Positions 34,616-44,388 of a stretch of 64,000 nt of DNA are shown here, in pieces. A program made the position numbers and the translations under genes. Source of the stretch: Streptomyces sp. D2-8 (GTDB taxonomy: Bacteria; Actinomycetota; Actinomycetes; Streptomycetales; Streptomycetaceae); the NCBI RefSeq assembly GCF_023184515.1, contig NZ_JAAHBP010000012.1:226298-290297 (forward strand), given 5' to 3'. The notes beneath the pieces were generated by a model. The model worked only from the letters and a program-made list of their open reading frames with translations. It had not been told where the DNA came from and searched no databases. Position 1 is the stretch's first letter, and each line of letters opens with the position of its first letter.

Positions 34616-35560
34616 ATGGCCGAAACAGGAGCTACCGAACTCCCCCCGACGCCCCCGCCGCACAGCCCCGTCACGCGCGCGGAGCGTTTCGTCTGGCTCA
34701 CCGCGCGCGTGCTCGAGGAGCGCCGCTTCGCCCACCACTTCCGGGGCGCTGCCGCCGACCCGGTGGAAACCGCCCTGGACGCCTACCGCAACGACGACGG
34801 CGGGTACGGCCACGCGCTGGAGCCCGATCTGCGCGGCCCGGTAAGCCAGCCGCTGCACACCGCGCACGCCCTGCGCGTCCTGGACGCGGTCGGACGCTGC
34901 GCCGGCCAGCGCGTGGAACGCCTGTGCCGCTACCTGACGTCCGTCTCCACTCCTGACGGCGCCCTCCCGGCGATCCACCCCAGTCAGCGCGACTACCCCA
35001 CGGCCCCCTTCGTGACGGTGGTGGACGACCCGCCCAGCGACCTCCTGGCCACCGGGCCGGTGGTGGGGCTGCTGCACCGCAACGAGGTGTGGCACGCCTG
35101 GCTGTTCCGGGCCACGGACTTCTGCTGGCAGGCGGTCGAGTCCCTGGAGACGTCGCACCCGTACGAGATCGAGGCCGCCGTGGCCTTCCTGGACTCCGCC
35201 CCCGATCGTCCGCGTGCGGAGGCGGCCGCCGCCCGTCTCGGCCGTCTGGTCCGCGAACACCGCCTCGCGGCCCTCGACCCCGACGACCTGGAGGCGTATC
35301 CGGTGTCCCCCGGCTACGCCCCGGGGGAGCACCACTTCCCGTACGACTACGCGCGGACACCGCGCTCGCTCGCGCGCGCGTGGTTCACGGACGACGAGAT
35401 GGCCCGCTCCCTGGACCACCTGGCGGCGCAGCAGCAGGAGGACGGCGGCTGGGCCGTCCGGTGGCGCCACTGGGCCCCGGCCCCCGCCCTGGAGGCACGC
35501 CCGCTCGTGACGATCGAGGCCCTGCGCGTGCTCAGCGCGTACGGCCGCGCCATCGACTGA
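34616..35560 (+). CDS. Prenyltransferase/squalene-cyclase-repeat-like protein of unknown function
   Basis: A 314-residue soluble protein with alpha/alpha-barrel (terpenoid cyclase/protein prenyltransferase) repeat features such as YRNDDGGYGHALEPDL near the start and QQQEDGGWAVRWRHW near the end. The DxDD or metal motifs of real cyclases are absent, so catalytic activity is not implied. It starts leaderless at ATG 34616. Its stop TGA abuts the azlD stop on the opposite strand (shared TGATCA at 35558-35563). Confidence 0.7.
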   Translation: MAETGATELPPTPPPHSPVTRAERFVWLTARVLEERRFAHHFRGAAADPVETALDAYRNDDGGYGHALEPDLRGPVSQPLHTAHALRVLDAVGRCAGQRVERLCRYLTSVSTPDGALPAIHPSQRDYPTAPFVTVVDDPPSDLLATGPVVGLLHRNEVWHAWLFRATDFCWQAVESLETSHPYEIEAAVAFLDSAPDRPRAEAAAARLGRLVREHRLAALDPDDLEAYPVSPGYAPGEHHFPYDYARTPRSLARAWFTDDEMARSLDHLAAQQQEDGGWAVRWRHWAPAPALEARPLVTIEALRVLSAYGRAID

Positions 35561-35872
35561 TCATCCCGCCCCCATGGCCCGCACTCCCGCGGTCACCAGC
35601 ACGGCCGCGGCGACGACGAGCAAGAACGGGGCGCGCAGCAGCAACGCCACGGCCGCGGCGGCGAGTCCGGCGGCCCGTGCGTCCAGCACCAGCGTCTGCC
35701 CGTCGGCGAAGGTCTGCTGGGCGGTGAGGGCCGCGAGCAGCGCGACGGGCAGCAGTGCGGCGAGGCGTTTGACGACGGGCCGCTCCAGGGCCCCCGCGGG
35801 CACCAGGAGCCCGGCCAGCTTGACGGCGTAGCACCCGAGGACGGTCGCCCCGATCGCGATCCAGACGTTCAT
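35561..35872 (-). CDS. azlD: AzlD-family branched-chain amino-acid exporter subunit
   Basis: A 103-residue membrane protein with four hydrophobic segments (WIAIGATVLGCYAVKLAGLLV, LLPVALLAALTAQQTF and others). It is the small partner of AzlC. ATG 35872 overlaps the azlC stop (ATGA), so the two are coupled. The pair likely exports branched-chain amino acids or analogues. Confidence 0.85.
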   Translation of the reverse strand: MNVWIAIGATVLGCYAVKLAGLLVPAGALERPVVKRLAALLPVALLAALTAQQTFADGQTLVLDARAAGLAAAAVALLLRAPFLLVVAAAVLVTAGVRAMGAG

Positions 35873-36591
35873 CGCGCGTCCCCCTGTCCCCTGCGCCGGC
35901 CTTCCGCCCACAGCACGGCCGGCGCCGCCAGCGCGGCCAGCAGCACCGGCACCCCGGCGGGCAGCACGGGCAGCAGTCCGAGCCCGAGCAGCACGGCGAG
36001 CCCGGCGACGGCCCGCTCGGTGCCGGTCTTCAGCATCGGCGCGAGCAGCGCGAGGAACACCGCGGGCCCGGCGGCGTCCAGCCCCCACGCGTCGGTGTCC
36101 CCGATGGCCTCGGCGCCCAGGGCACCGAGCAGCGTGGTGAGGTTCCACAGGAGGTACAGGCTCAGCCCGGTCACGACGAACCCGAGTCGCGCGGCGCGCC
36201 GGGTGGGCTGGGCGAGCGCGACGGCGGCCGTCTCGTCGATCACCCACTGGGCGGCGAGCGGCCGCACCGCGCGCGGGAGGGCCAGCAACTGCGACAGACG
36301 CAGGCCGTAGAAGGCGTTCCGCACGCCCAGGAAGAAGGCCCCGGCGGCGGCGGTGAACGGGCTGCCCCCGGCCGCGAGCGCCCCCACCAGGGCGAACTGG
36401 GACGCCCCGGTGAACACCAGAAGACTGAGCGCGCACGTCTGCAGCAGCGTGAGCCCGCTGCCGGCCGAGGTCACTCCGAAGGCGAACCCGGACAGCCCGA
36501 CGGCCACCCCGACACCCAGGGCGTCGCGTACGACGGCCCGGTCCGCCTTCCCACCGATTTCTGTATCTCTGAGAGCTGTCCGATTCACCAC
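35869..36591 (-). CDS. azlC: AzlC-family branched-chain amino-acid exporter subunit
   Basis: A 240-residue membrane protein with typical AzlC features: ALGVGVAVGLSGFAFG, LLVFTGASQFALVGAL, FFLGVRNAFYGLRLS and WVIDETAAVALAQ. The start is GTG 36591 or GTG 36588. It lies 23 nt after an AraC-type regulator, which probably controls it. Confidence 0.85.
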   Translation of the reverse strand: MVNRTALRDTEIGGKADRAVVRDALGVGVAVGLSGFAFGVTSAGSGLTLLQTCALSLLVFTGASQFALVGALAAGGSPFTAAAGAFFLGVRNAFYGLRLSQLLALPRAVRPLAAQWVIDETAAVALAQPTRRAARLGFVVTGLSLYLLWNLTTLLGALGAEAIGDTDAWGLDAAGPAVFLALLAPMLKTGTERAVAGLAVLLGLGLLPVLPAGVPVLLAALAAPAVLWAEGRRRGQGDAR

Positions 36592-36614
36592 CCGCCGCAC
36601 GCTACGGGCAGCGG

Positions 36615-37445
36615 CTACCGCAGGTCTTGTACGTTCTTGCGCTCCCGCTGGTACGCCCCCGGGGGCACGCCGACCATCCGGCTGAAGTGCCGGTTGAGAT
36701 GCGGCTGGTCGGTGAAGCCGACGGCCACAGCGACTTCCGAGGGCGCCGTCCCCGCGTCCAGCAGGTGTCGCGCCCGGCGTACGCGCGCGTCCGTGAGCCA
36801 GGCGTGCGGCGGCATGCCGTAGACGTCCCGAAAGGCCCGCAGCAAGGCGAACGGGCTGGTCCCGAGATCGGATGCCAGCTGTTCCAGAGTCGGCGGCTGT
36901 GCCATCCGCTCCTCCAGCACACCACGCGCGCGTGCCGCGATCCGGGCTCCCGCCGTGCGTACCTCCCGCCGCGGCATGGGTCCGCCGTTGAGTCGCAGCA
37001 ACCTGGTCACGGCGACCCGCAGCAGTGTGTCCGCGGCCAGCGCGTTGCCCTCGTCGGCGGCCCGCAGCACCTGGTGCACCAGACCGACGGCGTACGGATC
37101 GTCCATCACCGGGCTGACGAACCCGGGTGTGCCCCGCAGCATCGTCGTCTCGGCCGCGATCTCCGCCACCACGTCGACCGACGGGTACACCGCCCCGTAG
37201 CGCCACCCTTCGGGCACCCCGGCCCGCCCGGTGTGCGGCGTATCCGGATTGACCAGCGCGAGCGCCCCGGCCCCGGCGTACTGGTCGCCCCCGCCGTGGT
37301 GGAACACCTCCACTCCGTCGGCGATGGCCGCGATCACGAAGTTCTCGTGGGTATGCCGCACGAAGGTCTTCCGCACATAGCGAGCCCGCAGCAGATCGAC
37401 GCCGGGCAGGTCGTCGTACTGCCAGTGCCGCGCGCGTTCGTTCAT
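36615..37445 (-). CDS. AraC-family transcriptional regulator
   Basis: A 276-residue protein: N-terminal cupin-like AraC ligand domain (HTHENFVIAAIADGVEVFHH, NPDTPHTGRAG) and a C-terminal double helix-turn-helix (TLEQLASDLGTSPFALLRAF and SEVAVAVGFTDQPHLNRHF). ATG 37445 has no ribosome site; a weak GACAAT lies 6 nt upstream. It is first in the operon with azlCD and likely senses an amino acid. Confidence 0.88.
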   Translation of the reverse strand: MNERARHWQYDDLPGVDLLRARYVRKTFVRHTHENFVIAAIADGVEVFHHGGGDQYAGAGALALVNPDTPHTGRAGVPEGWRYGAVYPSVDVVAEIAAETTMLRGTPGFVSPVMDDPYAVGLVHQVLRAADEGNALAADTLLRVAVTRLLRLNGGPMPRREVRTAGARIAARARGVLEERMAQPPTLEQLASDLGTSPFALLRAFRDVYGMPPHAWLTDARVRRARHLLDAGTAPSEVAVAVGFTDQPHLNRHFSRMVGVPPGAYQRERKNVQDLR

Positions 37446-37503
37446 ACGACCATTGTCCGTGGCAGCAGACGACGGGACGCGCACCCCCACAGGACGGGCC
37501 CGT

Positions 37504-37583
37504 GTGCCCCATGGGCCGAACCGGCACCCCACGGGCCCAACGCGCACCCCACGGGTCGGCCCCGCACCCCACGGGTCGGCCCC
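37504..37583. repeat. Four tandem copies of a 20-bp GC-rich repeat
   Basis: Units begin at 37504, 37524, 37544 and 37564. The core is GCACCCCACGGG followed by a variable GTCGGCCC-like part; the last two copies are identical. A degenerate fifth copy starts near 37483. The array lies in the 204-nt gap between the divergent AraC gene and lhr. Confidence 0.8.
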
Positions 37584-37649
37584 GCCCGCGAACGCGCAGG
37601 CGGCACCGCGCCGACCCCCGTTGTCAGTGCCGAGGTGCACGATGGACGC

Positions 37650-40600
37650 ATGCCCAGCAATGCGCACCGAGCCCTGGACGGCTTCTCCCCCGCGACCCGC
37701 GCCTGGTTCACGGGTGCCTTCTCCGCGCCCACCTCGGCCCAGGCCGGCGCGTGGCAGGCCATCCACGAGGGCTCGGACGTGCTGGTCGTCGCCCCCACCG
37801 GTTCCGGCAAGACGCTTGCCGCCTTCCTGGCCGCTCTGGACCAGCTGGCCTCGGCGCCTCCCCCCGCCGACCCCAAGAAGCGCTGCCGCGTCCTGTACGT
37901 CTCCCCCCTGAAGGCCCTGGCGGTGGACGTCGAGCGCAACCTGCGCAGCCCGCTGACCGGCATCCGCCAGGAGTCGGTGCGCCTCGGCCTGCCCGAGCCC
38001 GAGGTCAAGGTGGGCATCCGCTCGGGCGACACCCCCGCCGCCGAGCGCCGCGCCCTGTCGACCCGACCACCGGACATCCTGATCACGACCCCGGAATCAC
38101 TGTTCCTGATGCTGACGTCGGCCACGCGCGACGCGCTGGCGGGCGTGGAGACGGTGATCCTCGACGAGGTGCACGCGGTCGCCGGCACCAAACGCGGGGC
38201 CCATCTCGCGCTCTCCCTGGAGCGGCTGGACGACCTCCTCCCGAAGCCCGCCCGCCGCATCGGCCTCTCCGCGACGGTCCGCCCGGTGGACGAGGTGGCC
38301 CGTTTCCTCTCGCCCCGCCGCAAGGTGGAGATCGTCCAGCCGAAGTCGGGCAAGGAGTTCGACCTGTCCGTGGTCGTCCCGGTCGAGGACCTGGGCGAGC
38401 TGGGCGGCTCCCCGGTGGCGGACGGCCAGGAAGGCGCCGAGCGCCCGTCCATCTGGCCGCATGTGGAGGAGCGGATCGCCGACCTCGTCCAGTCCCACCG
38501 CTCCACCATCGTCTTCGCGAACTCCCGCCGCCTCGCGGAGCGCCTCTGCAACCGCCTGAACGAGATCGCGTACGAACGCGCCACGGGCGAAACACTCGAC
38601 GAGCATCACTCCCCCGCCGAGCTCATGGGCGGCTCGGGAGCAGCCCAGGGCGCCCCCCAGGTCATCGCCCGCGCCCACCACGGCTCGGTGTCCAAGGAGC
38701 AGCGCGCCCTGGTGGAGGAGGACCTCAAGGCGGGGCGCCTGCCCGCGGTCGTGGCCACCTCCAGTCTCGAGCTGGGCATCGACATGGGCGCGGTGGACCT
38801 GGTCGTGCAGGTGGAGTCGCCGCCCTCCGTCGCCTCCGGCCTGCAGCGCGTGGGCCGGGCGGGCCACCAGGTGGGCGCGGTCTCCACCGGCGTGGTCTTC
38901 CCGAAGTACCGCGGCGACCTGGTGCAGGCGGCGGTGGTCACCGAGCGCATGCGCACCGGCTCCATCGAGTCCCTCAAGGTCCCCGCCAACCCTCTGGACG
39001 TCCTGGCCCAGCAGGTGGTCGCCATGACGGCCCTGGACACGTGGCAGTTCGACGACCTCCTCGCCGCCGTCCGCCGGGCCGCCCCCTTCGCCTCACTGCC
39101 CGAGTCGGCCTTCACGGCGGTCCTGGACATGCTGGCGGGCCGCTACCCGTCCGACGCGTTCGCGGAGCTGCGCCCGCGCGTGGTCTGGGACCGGGTCACC
39201 GGCGAGATCACCGGCCGCCCCGGCGCGCAGCGCCTCGCCGTCACCTCCGGCGGCACGATCCCCGACCGCGGCCTCTTCGGCGTCTTCCTCGCGGGCGCAG
39301 ACCCCAAGAAGGGCGGCGGCCGGGTCGGCGAGCTCGACGAGGAGATGGTCTACGAGTCCCGCGTCGGCGACGTCTTCACGCTCGGCACCAGCTCCTGGCG
39401 CATCGAGGACATCACCCGCGACCGCGTCCTGGTCTCCCCGGCCCCGGGCGTCCCGGGCCGGCTGCCCTTCTGGAAGGGCGACCAGCTGGGCCGCCCGCTG
39501 GAACTGGGCCGGGCGGTGGGCGCGTTCCTGCGGGAGGTCGGGTCGCTGTCCAAGGACGACGCCCGTCTGCGCCTGCTCGCCGCCGGCCTGGACGCGTGGG
39601 CGGCGGACAACGTGCTCTCCTACCTGGACGAGCAGCGTGAGGCCTGCGGCCACATCCCGGACGACCGGACGATCGTCGTGGAGCGCTTCCGCGACGAGCT
39701 CGGCGACTGGCGCGTGGTGGTGCACTCCCCCTTCGGAGCCCAGGTGCACGCCCCCTGGGCACTCGCTCTCGGCGCGAAGCTCTCCGAGCGGTACGGCATG
39801 GACGCGCAGGTCATGCACGCCGACGACGGCATCGTGCTGCGCCTGCCGGACGCCGACCTCATGGGCCTGGACCTGCTGGACCAGGAGCCGGTCAGGATGG
39901 GCCGGGAGTACGACGCCGAGCAGGCCCCTGTGGGCGCGGCGGACGTCGTATTCGACAAGGGCGAGGTCGACCAGGTCGTCACCGACCAGGTGGGCAGTTC
40001 CGCCCTGTTCGCCTCCCGCTTCCGCGAGTGCGCCGCCCGCGCCCTGCTGCTGCCGCGCCGCACCCCGGGCAAGCGCACCCCGCTGTGGCAGCAGCGGCAG
40101 CGCGCCTCGCAGCTGCTGCAGGTGGCGAGCGAGTTCGGTTCGTTCCCGATCGTCCTGGAGGCGGTCCGCGAGTGCCTCCAGGACGTCTTCGACGTCCCCG
40201 GACTCGTCGAGCTGATGGGTGACCTGGAGTCCCGCAAGGTCCGTCTCGTCGAGGTCAGCACTCCCGAACCATCCCCCTTCGCGCGCTCCCTCCTCTTCGG
40301 CTACGTCGCCCAGTTCCTGTACGAGGGCGACTCCCCGCTGGCCGAGCGCCGCGCCGCCGCCCTGTCGCTGGACTCCCGGCTCCTGGCCGAGCTGCTGGGC
40401 CAGGCGGAGCTGCGCGAGCTGCTCGACGCGGAGGTGCTGACCGAGCTGGAGCGGGAGCTGCAGTGGCGCACCGAGGACCGCCGCGTCAAGGACGCCGAGG
40501 GCGTCGCGGACCTCCTCCGCCTCCTCGGCCCCCTCATGGACGCGGAACTGGCCGAGCGGGGCGCCGAACCTCAGTGGGCCCAGGAGCTGGCGGGCACCCG

Positions 40601-42563
40601 CCGCGCCATCCGGGTCCGGATCGCGGGCAGAGACCACTGGGCGGCGATCGAGGACGCGGGCCGCCTGCGCGACGCGCTGGGCACAGCGCTGCCGGTCGGC
40701 GTCCCGGAAGCCTTCACGGAGCCCGTCAAGGACCCGCTCGGCGACCTCCTCGCGCGCTACGCCCGCACCCACGGCCCGTTCACCTCGGCCACGGCTGCCG
40801 CCCGCTTCGGCCTGGGCGTCGCCATCACCGAGGGCGCCCTCCAGCGGCTGGCCGCCGCGGGCCGGGTCGTCCAGGGCGAGTTCCACCCGGCGGGGATCGG
40901 CCAGGAGTGGTGCGACGCCGCCGTGCTGCGCCGATTGCGCCGCCGCTCCCTGGCCGCCCTGCGGCACGAACTGGAGCCGGTGCCACCGGCCGCGCTCGCC
41001 CAGTTCCTCCCCCAGTGGCAGCACATCGGCAAGGGGCACTCCCTGCGTGGGATCGACGGGCTGGTCCGGGCCATCGAGCAGGTCCAGGGCGCGTCCGTGC
41101 CGGCCTCCGCCCTGGAGAAGCTGGTGCTGCCGTCCCGGGTCGTGAACTACACCCCGGCGATGCTGGACGAGCTCACCGCCGCCGGAGAGGTGGTCTGGGC
41201 CGGGGCGGGCTCCCTCCCCGGCAAGGACGGCTGGGTCTCCCTCTACCTGGCGGACGCGGCCCCCCTGCTCCTGCCTCCCCCGCACCCCCTGGAGCTGACC
41301 GCGCTGCACCAGTCCGTGCTGGACACCCTCTCCGGCGGCTACGGCCTGTTCTTCCGTCAGATCGCCGACCAGGTCCGCGCCACCACCCACCCCGAGGCCA
41401 CCGATCCCCAGCTGGCCGACGCCCTCTGGGACCTGGCGTGGTCCGGCCGCCTGACGAACGACACGCTCACGCCCATGCGCTCGCTGCTGGGCTCGGGCCG
41501 CACCGCGGGCTCCACGGCCCACCGCGCCAAGCGCACGGTCCCGCGCGGCCGCTACGGCTCCCTGACGGCGGCGGCCCGTACCGCGTCCCGCTCCGGCCCG
41601 CCGACGGTCGCCGGCCGCTGGTCCCTGCTCCCGGCCCACGAACCGGACCCCACGGTGCGGGCCCACGCCCTCGCCCGCACGCTCCTCGACCGGCATGGCG
41701 TGGTCACCAGGGGTGCGGTCGCGGCGGAGGGCGTCGAGGGCGGCTTCTCGGCGACGTACCGCGTCCTGTCCGTCTTCGAGGAGAGCGGCCAGGCCCGCCG
41801 CGGCTACGTGGTGGAGGGCCTCGGCGCCGCGCAGTTCGCGATGGACGGCGCGGTGGACCGCCTGCGCGCGGTGTCGACCGCCCGCGACCGCGGCGAGGAC
41901 CTGACCGGCCCGCCTCCCGGCTCCGGAGCCGACCCGTTCCCCGCCCATGACTTCGCCGGGCCGGACGACTCCGCCCCGTCCCACGACCACACCGACGACC
42001 CCGGGCCGGACGGCTTCCCCGACCTGGATTCCGCCTTCGACCCACCCGCTCCGTCCCCGGGCGAGTGGGTCTCGCCCCGCGACTACCCCCAGGCTGCCCC
42101 GCCCTGGCAGAACGGCGGGCGCGCAGCGTACGACCAGGGCTTCGCGGGCCGCCGCACCCGCCCCGACGGCGCATCCAGGGCCGTTGTCCTTGCCGCCGCC
42201 GACCCTGCGAACGCGTACGGCGCCGCCCTGGCCTGGCCCGAGCCGCCCACCGGCGCCGGGCACAAGCCGGGCCGCAAGGCGGGCTCGCTCGTGGTGCTCG
42301 TCGACGGTGAGCTGACGCTCTACATGGAGCGCGGCGGCAAGACCCTGCTGGCCTGGCCCGCCGACCCGGACGGCGACCCGGCCGCCGACCCCCGCCTGGG
42401 CAGCGCCGCGGAGGCCCTGGCCGCGGCAGCCCGCGCGGGCTCGCTCGGCACGGTGACGGTGGAGCGCGTCAACGGCGCACAAGCCCTGACCTCCCCCATC
42501 GGCACCCTCCTGGAAGGAGCGGGCTTCATCGCGACGCCCCGAGGGCTCCGCCTGCGCGCCTGA
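37650..42563 (+). CDS. lhr: Large ATP-dependent helicase Lhr
   Basis: A 1637-residue superfamily-2 helicase, length typical of Lhr. Walker A is APTGSGKT (about 48), Walker B/motif II ILDEVHA (about 171), motif III GLSATVRP. Motifs IV-VI lie in FANSRR, ATSSLELGIDMG and QRVGRAGHQ. The Lhr core winged-helix domain and the Lhr-CTD (about 850-1500) follow. An acidic Pro/Asp-rich segment (about 1435-1490; FAGPDDSAPSHDH) interrupts the C-terminal part. It is a 3'-5' translocase in DNA repair; in mycobacteria the gene is DNA-damage-induced. ATG 37650. Confidence 0.93.
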   Translation: MPSNAHRALDGFSPATRAWFTGAFSAPTSAQAGAWQAIHEGSDVLVVAPTGSGKTLAAFLAALDQLASAPPPADPKKRCRVLYVSPLKALAVDVERNLRSPLTGIRQESVRLGLPEPEVKVGIRSGDTPAAERRALSTRPPDILITTPESLFLMLTSATRDALAGVETVILDEVHAVAGTKRGAHLALSLERLDDLLPKPARRIGLSATVRPVDEVARFLSPRRKVEIVQPKSGKEFDLSVVVPVEDLGELGGSPVADGQEGAERPSIWPHVEERIADLVQSHRSTIVFANSRRLAERLCNRLNEIAYERATGETLDEHHSPAELMGGSGAAQGAPQVIARAHHGSVSKEQRALVEEDLKAGRLPAVVATSSLELGIDMGAVDLVVQVESPPSVASGLQRVGRAGHQVGAVSTGVVFPKYRGDLVQAAVVTERMRTGSIESLKVPANPLDVLAQQVVAMTALDTWQFDDLLAAVRRAAPFASLPESAFTAVLDMLAGRYPSDAFAELRPRVVWDRVTGEITGRPGAQRLAVTSGGTIPDRGLFGVFLAGADPKKGGGRVGELDEEMVYESRVGDVFTLGTSSWRIEDITRDRVLVSPAPGVPGRLPFWKGDQLGRPLELGRAVGAFLREVGSLSKDDARLRLLAAGLDAWAADNVLSYLDEQREACGHIPDDRTIVVERFRDELGDWRVVVHSPFGAQVHAPWALALGAKLSERYGMDAQVMHADDGIVLRLPDADLMGLDLLDQEPVRMGREYDAEQAPVGAADVVFDKGEVDQVVTDQVGSSALFASRFRECAARALLLPRRTPGKRTPLWQQRQRASQLLQVASEFGSFPIVLEAVRECLQDVFDVPGLVELMGDLESRKVRLVEVSTPEPSPFARSLLFGYVAQFLYEGDSPLAERRAAALSLDSRLLAELLGQAELRELLDAEVLTELERELQWRTEDRRVKDAEGVADLLRLLGPLMDAELAERGAEPQWAQELAGTRRAIRVRIAGRDHWAAIEDAGRLRDALGTALPVGVPEAFTEPVKDPLGDLLARYARTHGPFTSATAAARFGLGVAITEGALQRLAAAGRVVQGEFHPAGIGQEWCDAAVLRRLRRRSLAALRHELEPVPPAALAQFLPQWQHIGKGHSLRGIDGLVRAIEQVQGASVPASALEKLVLPSRVVNYTPAMLDELTAAGEVVWAGAGSLPGKDGWVSLYLADAAPLLLPPPHPLELTALHQSVLDTLSGGYGLFFRQIADQVRATTHPEATDPQLADALWDLAWSGRLTNDTLTPMRSLLGSGRTAGSTAHRAKRTVPRGRYGSLTAAARTASRSGPPTVAGRWSLLPAHEPDPTVRAHALARTLLDRHGVVTRGAVAAEGVEGGFSATYRVLSVFEESGQARRGYVVEGLGAAQFAMDGAVDRLRAVSTARDRGEDLTGPPPGSGADPFPAHDFAGPDDSAPSHDHTDDPGPDGFPDLDSAFDPPAPSPGEWVSPRDYPQAAPPWQNGGRAAYDQGFAGRRTRPDGASRAVVLAAADPANAYGAALAWPEPPTGAGHKPGRKAGSLVVLVDGELTLYMERGGKTLLAWPADPDGDPAADPRLGSAAEALAAAARAGSLGTVTVERVNGAQALTSPIGTLLEGAGFIATPRGLRLRA

Positions 42564-42621
42564 CGGCCACCACCCTCAGCCGCTCCGGCCCGGCCCGCGT
42601 CCGCCGTGCCACCCTTGACCC

Positions 42622-43443
42622 ATGCCCGAAGGTGGCACGGTCTGGCAGGCCGTGAGGCGGTTGCACGACGCCCTCGCGGGCAAGGTGCTGACCCGCAGCG
42701 ACCTCAGGGTGCCCCGCTTCGCGACGGCCGACCTCACGGGCCGCACGGTCCTGGAGGTCACCCCGCGGGGCAAGCACCTCCTCACCCGCATCGAGGGCGG
42801 CCTGACGCTCCACTCCCACCTGCGGATGGACGGCTCCTGGAAGGTGTACGGGAAGCGCCAGCGCTGGAGCGGCGGCCCCGGGCACCAGATCCGCGCGATC
42901 CTCGGCACCACCGACCGCACGGCCGTCGGCTACCGCCTTCCCGTCCTGGAACTCCTGCGCACCACCGACGAGCACCGCGCGGTCGGTCACCTCGGCCCCG
43001 ACCTCCTGGGCCCCGACTGGGACCCCGACCGGGCGCTCGCCAACGTCCTCCAGGACCCCGCCCGCGAGCTCGGCGAGGCCCTGCTCGACCAGCGCAACCT
43101 CGCCGGCATCGGCAATGTCTACAAGAGCGAGCTCTGCTTCCTCCTCGGCGTCACCCCCTGGCTCCCGGCCGGCGGCCTGCCCGCCGACCGCGCCGCGAAG
43201 CTGCCCGCGCTCGCCAAGAAGCTGCTGGAGGCCAACCGCGACCGCCCCATCCGCAGCACCACGGGCCACCGCGGCCAGGACCTCTTCGTCTACGGCCGGG
43301 CCCCCCGCCCGTGCCTGCGCTGCCGCACCTCGATCCGCGTCGCCGACCAGGGCGACGGCTCCCGCGAACGCCCCACCTACTGGTGCCCCACCTGCCAGCC
43401 GGGCCCCGCCCCGCCCCCGACCCGGCGCGGCCGCACCAATTGA
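42622..43443 (+). CDS. Nei/Fpg-family DNA glycosylase (endonuclease VIII type)
   Basis: A 273-residue glycosylase/AP lyase for oxidised bases. It starts MPEGGTVWQ with catalytic Pro2 and Glu3 exposed after Met removal. The H2TH domain includes DQRNLAGIGNVYKSE, and the C-terminal zinc finger has CLRCRT and CPTCQP. The Nei signature MPEGxTVW separates it from Fpg (MPELPEV). It is 58 nt after lhr, so both repair genes may be transcribed together. Confidence 0.9.
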   Translation: MPEGGTVWQAVRRLHDALAGKVLTRSDLRVPRFATADLTGRTVLEVTPRGKHLLTRIEGGLTLHSHLRMDGSWKVYGKRQRWSGGPGHQIRAILGTTDRTAVGYRLPVLELLRTTDEHRAVGHLGPDLLGPDWDPDRALANVLQDPARELGEALLDQRNLAGIGNVYKSELCFLLGVTPWLPAGGLPADRAAKLPALAKKLLEANRDRPIRSTTGHRGQDLFVYGRAPRPCLRCRTSIRVADQGDGSRERPTYWCPTCQPGPAPPPTRRGRTN

Positions 43444-43463
43444 CGATCCGTCAGAAACGCTCG

Positions 43464-43469
43464 TACGGT
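43464..43469 (+). promoter_or_regulatory. Putative -10 box, leaderless SDR transcript
   Basis: TACGGT ends 6 nt before ATG 43476, the same hexamer as before 34616. Confidence 0.45.
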
Positions 43470-43475
43470 CCCTGT

Positions 43476-44240
43476 ATGCCCGTCACGGCGTACGACCTCA
43501 CCGGCCGCACCGCTTTCGTCACCGGCGCCGCGAGCGGCATCGGCCGCGCCTCGGCGCTCCTGCTCGCCGAGGCGGGCGCGACCGTGCACTGCGCGGACCG
43601 TGACGCCGAGGGCCTGCACGAGACGGCGGTCCTGATCAAGGATGCCGGCGGCACCGCCCGCACCCACACCCTCGACGTCACCGACCGGACCCGGCTGCGG
43701 CAGGCCCTCACCTCCTGCGCGCGCCTGGACGCCCTGGCCGCGGTCGCCGGGATCATGCACAGCAGCCCCGTGCTGGAGACCCGGGACGAGGACCTCGACC
43801 GGGTGCTGAACGTCAACTTCAAGGGAGTCCTGTACGCCTGCCAGGAGGCCGCCCGCCTGATGATCGCCCACGGCACCCGGGGCAGCATCGTCACCATGGC
43901 CTCCGGCGCCGTCGACACGGGCGGCCCCGGACTGCTCTGTTACGGCGCGGCCAAGGCGGCGGTGGTCCAGCTGACGAAGACCCTCGCGACGGAGGTCGGC
44001 CGGCACGGCATCCGCGTCAACGCGGTCGCCCCGGGCTGGGTCCGGACGCCGATGACCGACCGCCGCGACGGCGGAGCCCAGGCGCACACGGAGTCGGTCA
44101 TGGCCCGCAGGGCACCCCTGGGCCGCGTGGGCGAGCCCGAGGACATCGCCCACGCGATCCTCCACCTGGCCTCCGACGCCTCGGCCTTCACAACGGGCCA
44201 GATCCTCCGCCCGAACGGGGGCGTGGCGATGCCGTGGTGA
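43476..44240 (+). CDS. Short-chain dehydrogenase/reductase
   Basis: A 254-residue SDR. The cofactor motif TGAASGIGRA is at about 15, and the catalytic part is SIVTMASG with YGAAKAAV (Tyr-x3-Lys). The C-terminus GQILRPNGGVAMPW resembles FabG-like oxidoreductases. An N-terminal aspartate (HCADRD) after strand 2 suggests NAD preference. Substrate unknown. Confidence 0.88.
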   Translation: MPVTAYDLTGRTAFVTGAASGIGRASALLLAEAGATVHCADRDAEGLHETAVLIKDAGGTARTHTLDVTDRTRLRQALTSCARLDALAAVAGIMHSSPVLETRDEDLDRVLNVNFKGVLYACQEAARLMIAHGTRGSIVTMASGAVDTGGPGLLCYGAAKAAVVQLTKTLATEVGRHGIRVNAVAPGWVRTPMTDRRDGGAQAHTESVMARRAPLGRVGEPEDIAHAILHLASDASAFTTGQILRPNGGVAMPW

Positions 44241-44388
44241 CACAACCCAGCCGGTCTACGACGTACAGCCACGGTCGCGGCCCCACTGCCCCCTCCCACC
44301 CAGGGCATGCGCCCACAGCAGCCGCCCCAACCAGGACACACCCCCGGGGCCGCCACCCCTCACGCAAGAGGCGCACAGCGCAAGTCCC

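Noticed and set aside
37504..37583. CRISPR array
   Set aside because: Units are directly adjacent with a 20-bp period and have no spacers.
36627..37649. Extension of the lhr frame far upstream through the AraC gene
   Set aside because: The helicase N-terminus starts at ATG 37650; the upstream frame is the antisense shadow of the AraC gene and tandem repeat.
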